Assembly (NCBI RefSeq): GCF_020991375.1 | Contig: NZ_JAJLQZ010000005.1 | Span: 359,683-423,682, forward strand | Direction of reading: 5' to 3' | DNA length: 64,000 nucleotides | Source of the DNA: Glycomyces amatae | GTDB taxonomy: Bacteria > Actinomycetota > Actinomycetes > Mycobacteriales > Micromonosporaceae | Part shown: positions 60,700-64,000 of the stretch, in pieces | How the letters are laid out: each line of letters opens with the position of its first letter | How positions within the stretch are numbered: position 1 is the first letter of the stretch | The notes under the pieces: model-generated | The model's database searches: none | What the model was told of the DNA's origin: nothing | The model's input: the letters and a program-made list of their open reading frames with translations, nothing else | Position numbers and translations under genes: made by a program

Positions 60700-62085
60700 G
60701 TGAAGAGCACTGTCGAGACCCTGAGCCCGACCAGGGTGCGGCTGTCGGTCGAGGTGCCGTTCGAAGAGCTGGCGCCTTACATCAACGAGGCGTACAAGAG
60801 CGTCGGGCAGCAGATCCGCATCCCCGGCTTCCGCCCGGGCAAGGCGCCCCGCCAGGTCATCGACCAGCGCGTCGGCCGCGAGTCGGTCTTCGCCCAGGCC
60901 ATGGACCCGGCCGTGCAGGCCAACCTGAACAAGGCCGTCACCGAGAACGACGTGAACGCGCTGGGCCGCCCCGAGCTGACCGAGGTCAAGCCGATCGAGC
61001 AGGGCAAGCCCTTCGAGTTCGTGGTCGAGACCGACGTGACCCCCGCGTTCGAGCTCCCCGACTTCGCCTCCCTGAAGGTCACCGTCGAGGCCGGCGACGT
61101 CACCGAGGAGGACGTGGACAAGGACCTCGAGTCCCAGCGCCTGCGCTTCTCCTCCCTGAAGACCGTCGAGCGCGCCGCGGCCGAGGGCGACTTCGTCGTC
61201 ATCGACCTGCGCGCCACCCAGAACGGCGAAGAGGTCGAGGGCGGCTCGGTCACCGGCATGAGCCACGAGGTCGGCTCCGGGAACCTGCTCGACGGCCTGG
61301 ACGAGGCCCTCATCGGCATGGCCGCGGGCGACGAGAAGACCATCCAGTCGACCCTCGCGGGCGAGCAGGAGGGCGAGACCGCCGACGTCGAGGTCAAGGT
61401 CACCCAGGTCAAGGAGCGCGAGCTCCCCGAGCTGGACGACGACTTCGCCGAGATGGCCAGCCAGTTCGACACCCTCGCCGAGCTGCGCGACAGCACCCGC
61501 GAGCGCCTCGAGACCCAGGGTGCGACCGGCAAGGCCAACGAGGCCCGCCAGAAGACCCTCGAGGCCCTCATCGAGGCCGTCGACCTGCCGCTGCCCGAGA
61601 AGACCGTCACCGACGAGATCGAGCACACCCGCGGCCACCTCCAGGAGCAGGTCGTGCAGCTCGCCGGCAGCTTCGAGGAGTACCTGACCGCGGTCGGCAA
61701 GACCGCCGAGGAGTTCGACACCGAGCTGCGCGACGACGTCGAGTCGAACCTCAGCCAGTCGATCATCCTGGGCCGCATCGCGAGCGAACGCGAGCTCGAG
61801 GTCTCCGGCGAGCTCATGACCGCCGAGGTCGTGCGCCAGGCCCAGCAGCGCGGCGTCCCGCAGGACCAGTTCCAGCGCTTCGTCGACGAGCTGCGCACCA
61901 ACGGCGGCCTCCAGCAGATCGCCGCCTCCCTGCGCCAGCAGCTGGCCCTCGAAGAGGTCGTCAAGGAGGCCACCGTGGTCGACGCCTCCGGCAAGGAGCT
62001 GACCGAGGAGGACCTGTTCCCGGGCCGCAAGGCCGCCGAGGCCGAGGCCGAAGCCGCCGAGGACGAGGACAAGACCGAGGAGTAG
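60700..62085 (+). CDS. tig: Trigger factor, ribosome-bound chaperone and peptidyl-prolyl isomerase
   Basis: A 461-residue chaperone that binds ribosomal protein L23 at the exit tunnel and folds new chains. The N-terminal ribosome-binding domain has the signature GFRPGKAPRQVI, residues about 150-240 are the FKBP-type PPIase (EGDFVVIDLRATQNGEEVEG), and the long helical C-domain ends in an acidic tail rich in Glu/Ala. GTG 60700 has TAGGAG nine bases upstream. The usual downstream clpP genes are absent here, replaced by repeats and an HNH gene. A terminator follows. Confidence 0.97.
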   Translation: MKSTVETLSPTRVRLSVEVPFEELAPYINEAYKSVGQQIRIPGFRPGKAPRQVIDQRVGRESVFAQAMDPAVQANLNKAVTENDVNALGRPELTEVKPIEQGKPFEFVVETDVTPAFELPDFASLKVTVEAGDVTEEDVDKDLESQRLRFSSLKTVERAAAEGDFVVIDLRATQNGEEVEGGSVTGMSHEVGSGNLLDGLDEALIGMAAGDEKTIQSTLAGEQEGETADVEVKVTQVKERELPELDDDFAEMASQFDTLAELRDSTRERLETQGATGKANEARQKTLEALIEAVDLPLPEKTVTDEIEHTRGHLQEQVVQLAGSFEEYLTAVGKTAEEFDTELRDDVESNLSQSIILGRIASERELEVSGELMTAEVVRQAQQRGVPQDQFQRFVDELRTNGGLQQIAASLRQQLALEEVVKEATVVDASGKELTEEDLFPGRKAAEAEAEAAEDEDKTEE

Positions 62086-62105
62086 ACCTCCCACGGACCA
62101 CCGAG

Positions 62106-62131
62106 GGGCCCGCCGCGGCAGCGGCGGGCCC
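62106..62131 (+). terminator. Terminator after trigger factor
   Basis: Perfect 11-bp arms GGGCCCGCCGC (62106-62116) and GCGGCGGGCCC (62121-62131) with a GGCA loop, 20 bases after the stop. Confidence 0.75.
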
Positions 62132-62149
62132 TTCGCCGTCTGCGGTGCG

Positions 62150-62470
62150 AAGGGGTTGCGGTCGGAACGAGCAGCGATGGGGAGGCGCCCCTTTGAGCCG
62201 GGGCGTGCGCGTGGCCGGCCGGTGCGGGCGGGTTGGGGTCAGGGCGGGCGGCGACGGGGCGTCCTCTTTGGATGAAGTTGGTTCTCGGGGTGCGGGTGGC
62301 GGGTGGGTCGGGGTCAGAGCGGGCGGCGACGGTGGGGTGCCTTTGAGATCGGCCTGGTTTTCGGGGTGCGGGTGGGGGTGGGTCGGAGTCAGAGCGGGCA
62401 GCGACGGAGGGGTGGGTGGGTGCCCGGGGTGGGGTGGCGGGCGTCTGGCCGCGGTGGTCGGGGTGCGGGG
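62150..62470 (+). repeat. Degenerate G-rich tandem repeats of about 70-80 bp
   Basis: The gap 62132-62661 has at least three imperfect copies beginning near 62220, 62287 and 62366. Each has GGTGCGGGTGG or similar, then G(T/G)GGTCGG(A/G)GTCAG, AGCGGGC(G/A)GCGACGG and GGGGTG. The strand bias is strong (long runs of G, almost no C-rich runs). All frames give low-complexity VGVRAGGDG repeats, so coding is unlikely. No gene lies here. Confidence 0.65.
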
Positions 62471-62661
62471 GTGTGGTGGGGGTGGTGGTTCGTGTTGGGC
62501 CGCAGGGGACCCTGACGAAAGTTAGGGGTGATCGGGCGGTTTTTCATACCTTCGACCGATGACAGTCCGCAGTCGTCCTGTCACACTTGATGAAGTACGG
62601 CATCACCGACAATCAGGCAAGTATTCGAGCACAGCGACACGGCAAGGGAGGCGAGTCCCCG

Positions 62662-64000
62662 ATGAGCACCAGCACCACCACCCCGGACGCTCCCTCTCTC
62701 ATCGGCACCGACCGCGCCGCCCAAGCCCGGGAACTGCGCGCCACCCTTGATGCGGCCGCTGATCTGATCAACGCCCAGCACGCCCAAGTGCTCGCCGCCG
62801 TCATCGTGATGAAAGAACGGAACCTCCACCGCTCGGCCTTCGGCTACTCGGCGCTGCGGGATCTGCTGCTGTCCCAGTTCGACTTCACGTTCAACACCGC
62901 CGGAGCGATCGCGGCGATCGCGCGCCTCTCAGGCAAGTTCCGGATCCTCACCGCAGCGGCGGTCTCGGGGGAAGCCCGGATCGATCAGGTCGCCTACGCG
63001 GTCCGGCAACTCGACCAGACCCCGGCGATGCGCCTGTTCGCCCGCACCCCCTTCCGGGCACCCGTGCCCTCCCCTTTCGATGACGCGGTCCTCTGCGCGA
63101 CGCCTGAGGCGATGGTGGCCCAGTACTGCCAGCACGCGCCGTTCACCGACCTCCAGCGGCACCTCGAGGGGCTGTGGGCGGCCATCGCCAAGGAATCGGA
63201 ACTGCTGGATGCGCTCGGCGAGCAGTCGTTGCAGCGGCTGGACCTGGTCGAGACCGGGAACGGCATGTGGCACCTCGAAGGCGAACTCACCGCCACCACC
63301 GGGCGCCTCCTCGACAAGTATTTGAAGACCGCCTGCCCGCCGCCCCGCCAAGACGAGACCGACACCGACGGGGTGCTGCCACCGCAGGCGAACCGGCACG
63401 CCGAAGCCCTGCACCAGCTCCTCGCGGGCTATGGGTCCTCCCCCGAGGCCGCCACCCGGCACGGGCACACCGCCACCCTCGATCTACTGGTCGACATCGA
63501 GACGTTGCAGGGCAAAGACACCGGCCGGGTGCCCTTGTTGGACGGGCGGCCAATCTCGCTCGCCCAAGCCCGGCTCCTGGCCTGCGAGGGCGCCGTGATC
63601 CCCGCCGTGTTCAACTACGCCACCGGCGAAGCGGTCGAACTCGGCCGCGCCCTGCGCCTCCCGAATGCCGCTCTGCGGCGCAAGCTCGAGCTTGAACAGC
63701 CCGGAGGGTGTGTTTGGCACGGCTGCTCCCGGCCCGTCGCGTGGACCGAAGCCCACCACATCATCCACTGGGCCGACGGCGGCCCCACCAACGCCGCCAA
63801 CCTGATCCTGGTGTGCCGGTTCCACCACGGCCGCCTCCACACCCCCGGCTGGACCGTCACCAAGACCGGCCCCGGCCAGGCGGTCATCACCCACCACGAC
63901 CACGACACCAACGCCAGCACTGGCACTGGCACTGGTGCTGGTGCTGGTGCTGGTGCCGACGCTGAAGCGCACGGCCGCAACAGCAACAGCAGCGGGGGCA
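62662..64000 (+). CDS. DUF222/HNH endonuclease (13E12-type), runs off the window
   Basis: At least 446 residues. The N-terminal about 300 residues are DUF222-like (LDAAADLINAQHAQVLAAVI, HRSAFGYSALRDLLL, LSGKFRILTAAAVSGEARI, LDKYLKTA). The HNH domain (about 350-395) is complete: GGCVWHGCSRPVAW, HHIIHWADGGPTNAANL and CRFHHGRLH, with the zinc cysteines and the catalytic His. Such proteins are multi-copy in actinobacteria and may nick DNA. The C-terminus has a Gly-Thr/Gly-Ala run encoded by a hexanucleotide repeat. ATG 62662 has GGGAGG 10-15 bases upstream. Confidence 0.88.
   Translation, partial: MSTSTTTPDAPSLIGTDRAAQARELRATLDAAADLINAQHAQVLAAVIVMKERNLHRSAFGYSALRDLLLSQFDFTFNTAGAIAAIARLSGKFRILTAAAVSGEARIDQVAYAVRQLDQTPAMRLFARTPFRAPVPSPFDDAVLCATPEAMVAQYCQHAPFTDLQRHLEGLWAAIAKESELLDALGEQSLQRLDLVETGNGMWHLEGELTATTGRLLDKYLKTACPPPRQDETDTDGVLPPQANRHAEALHQLLAGYGSSPEAATRHGHTATLDLLVDIETLQGKDTGRVPLLDGRPISLAQARLLACEGAVIPAVFNYATGEAVELGRALRLPNAALRRKLELEQPGGCVWHGCSRPVAWTEAHHIIHWADGGPTNAANLILVCRFHHGRLHTPGWTVTKTGPGQAVITHHDHDTNASTGTGTGAGAGAGADAEAHGRNSNSSGG
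63921..63956 (+). repeat. Hexanucleotide repeat in the HNH gene
   Basis: Six tandem TGG(C/T)(A/G)C units (two TGGCAC, four TGGTGC), in frame and encoding a Gly-Thr then Gly-Ala run. It can change in length without shifting the frame. Confidence 0.85.

Noticed and set aside
62145..62525. Repetitive VGVRAGGDG protein after trigger factor
   Set aside because: The frame has no ribosome site and simply reflects the G-rich DNA repeats; unit lengths are not multiples of three.

Overview
The window is a 64 kb piece of a high-GC Gram-positive chromosome, most likely a filamentous actinomycete that degrades plant polysaccharides. The evidence is the strong G/C third-position bias, the many GTG/TTG starts, the DinB/mycothiol-type protein, the MerR-TipAS, ROK and LacI regulators, the secreted CBM2 enzymes, and the CUT1 sugar transporter without its own ATPase. 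A family such as Glycomycetaceae or Micromonosporaceae would fit, but no marker here fixes the genus. No rRNA, CRISPR array, integrase or insertion sequence is visible. One tRNA (Gly-TCC) is present.

Layout. 0-1.6 kb: fdhD and a hypothetical gene. 2.0-7.7 kb: a translationally coupled three-gene cassette (winged-helix protein, 1106-residue double-ATPase with a HerA-like C-terminal half, and an AIPR-family protein with a probable N-terminal nuclease fold). It looks like an uncharacterised anti-phage or anti-plasmid system and is the most interesting part of the window. 7.8-9.6 kb: secreted CBM2 plus DUF6055-like putative metallopeptidase behind a strong palindrome. 10.1-12.8 kb: a second conflict-type cassette with an EACC1-like adaptor, a caspase-like protease with Sel1-type repeats and two unrecognised partners. 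The two cassettes together make 2-13 kb a small defence-like island. 13-19.8 kb: small membrane proteins, MerR/TipAS, AraC plus MFS, SRPBCC, a decayed NmrA remnant and LacI. 20-36 kb: SGNH esterase, YchJ, TetR, two APH-fold kinases, SDR, membrane Hsp70-like protein, hydrolases, a triple zinc-ribbon protein, TerC, HAD and ROK with two MFS pumps.

36.4-38.7 kb: non-coding repeats, then a secreted CE15 glucuronoyl esterase with CBM2 and a cluster of GAAA/TTTC operators. 38.9-42.5 kb: fumarase, SDR, LtrA. 42.5-54.0 kb: a carbohydrate-use locus with an AraC regulator divergent from a DUF5107/TPR protein, then GH35 beta-galactosidase, solute-binding protein, two permeases and a cellulase-like hydrolase, the last five joined by ATGA overlaps. 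54-64 kb: degenerate repeats, DUF3817, a serine-hydrolase/histidine-kinase/response-regulator operon, tRNA-Gly, HAD, ThuA, trigger factor, another repeat field and a DUF222/HNH endonuclease that runs off the end.

Limits: all functions are read from recognised motifs and context. No database search was possible, and family names are from memory. Several starts are judged from Shine-Dalgarno spacing or leaderless -10 boxes. Two genes (12339 and 26757) appear to carry single-base frame problems that could be real or sequence errors.
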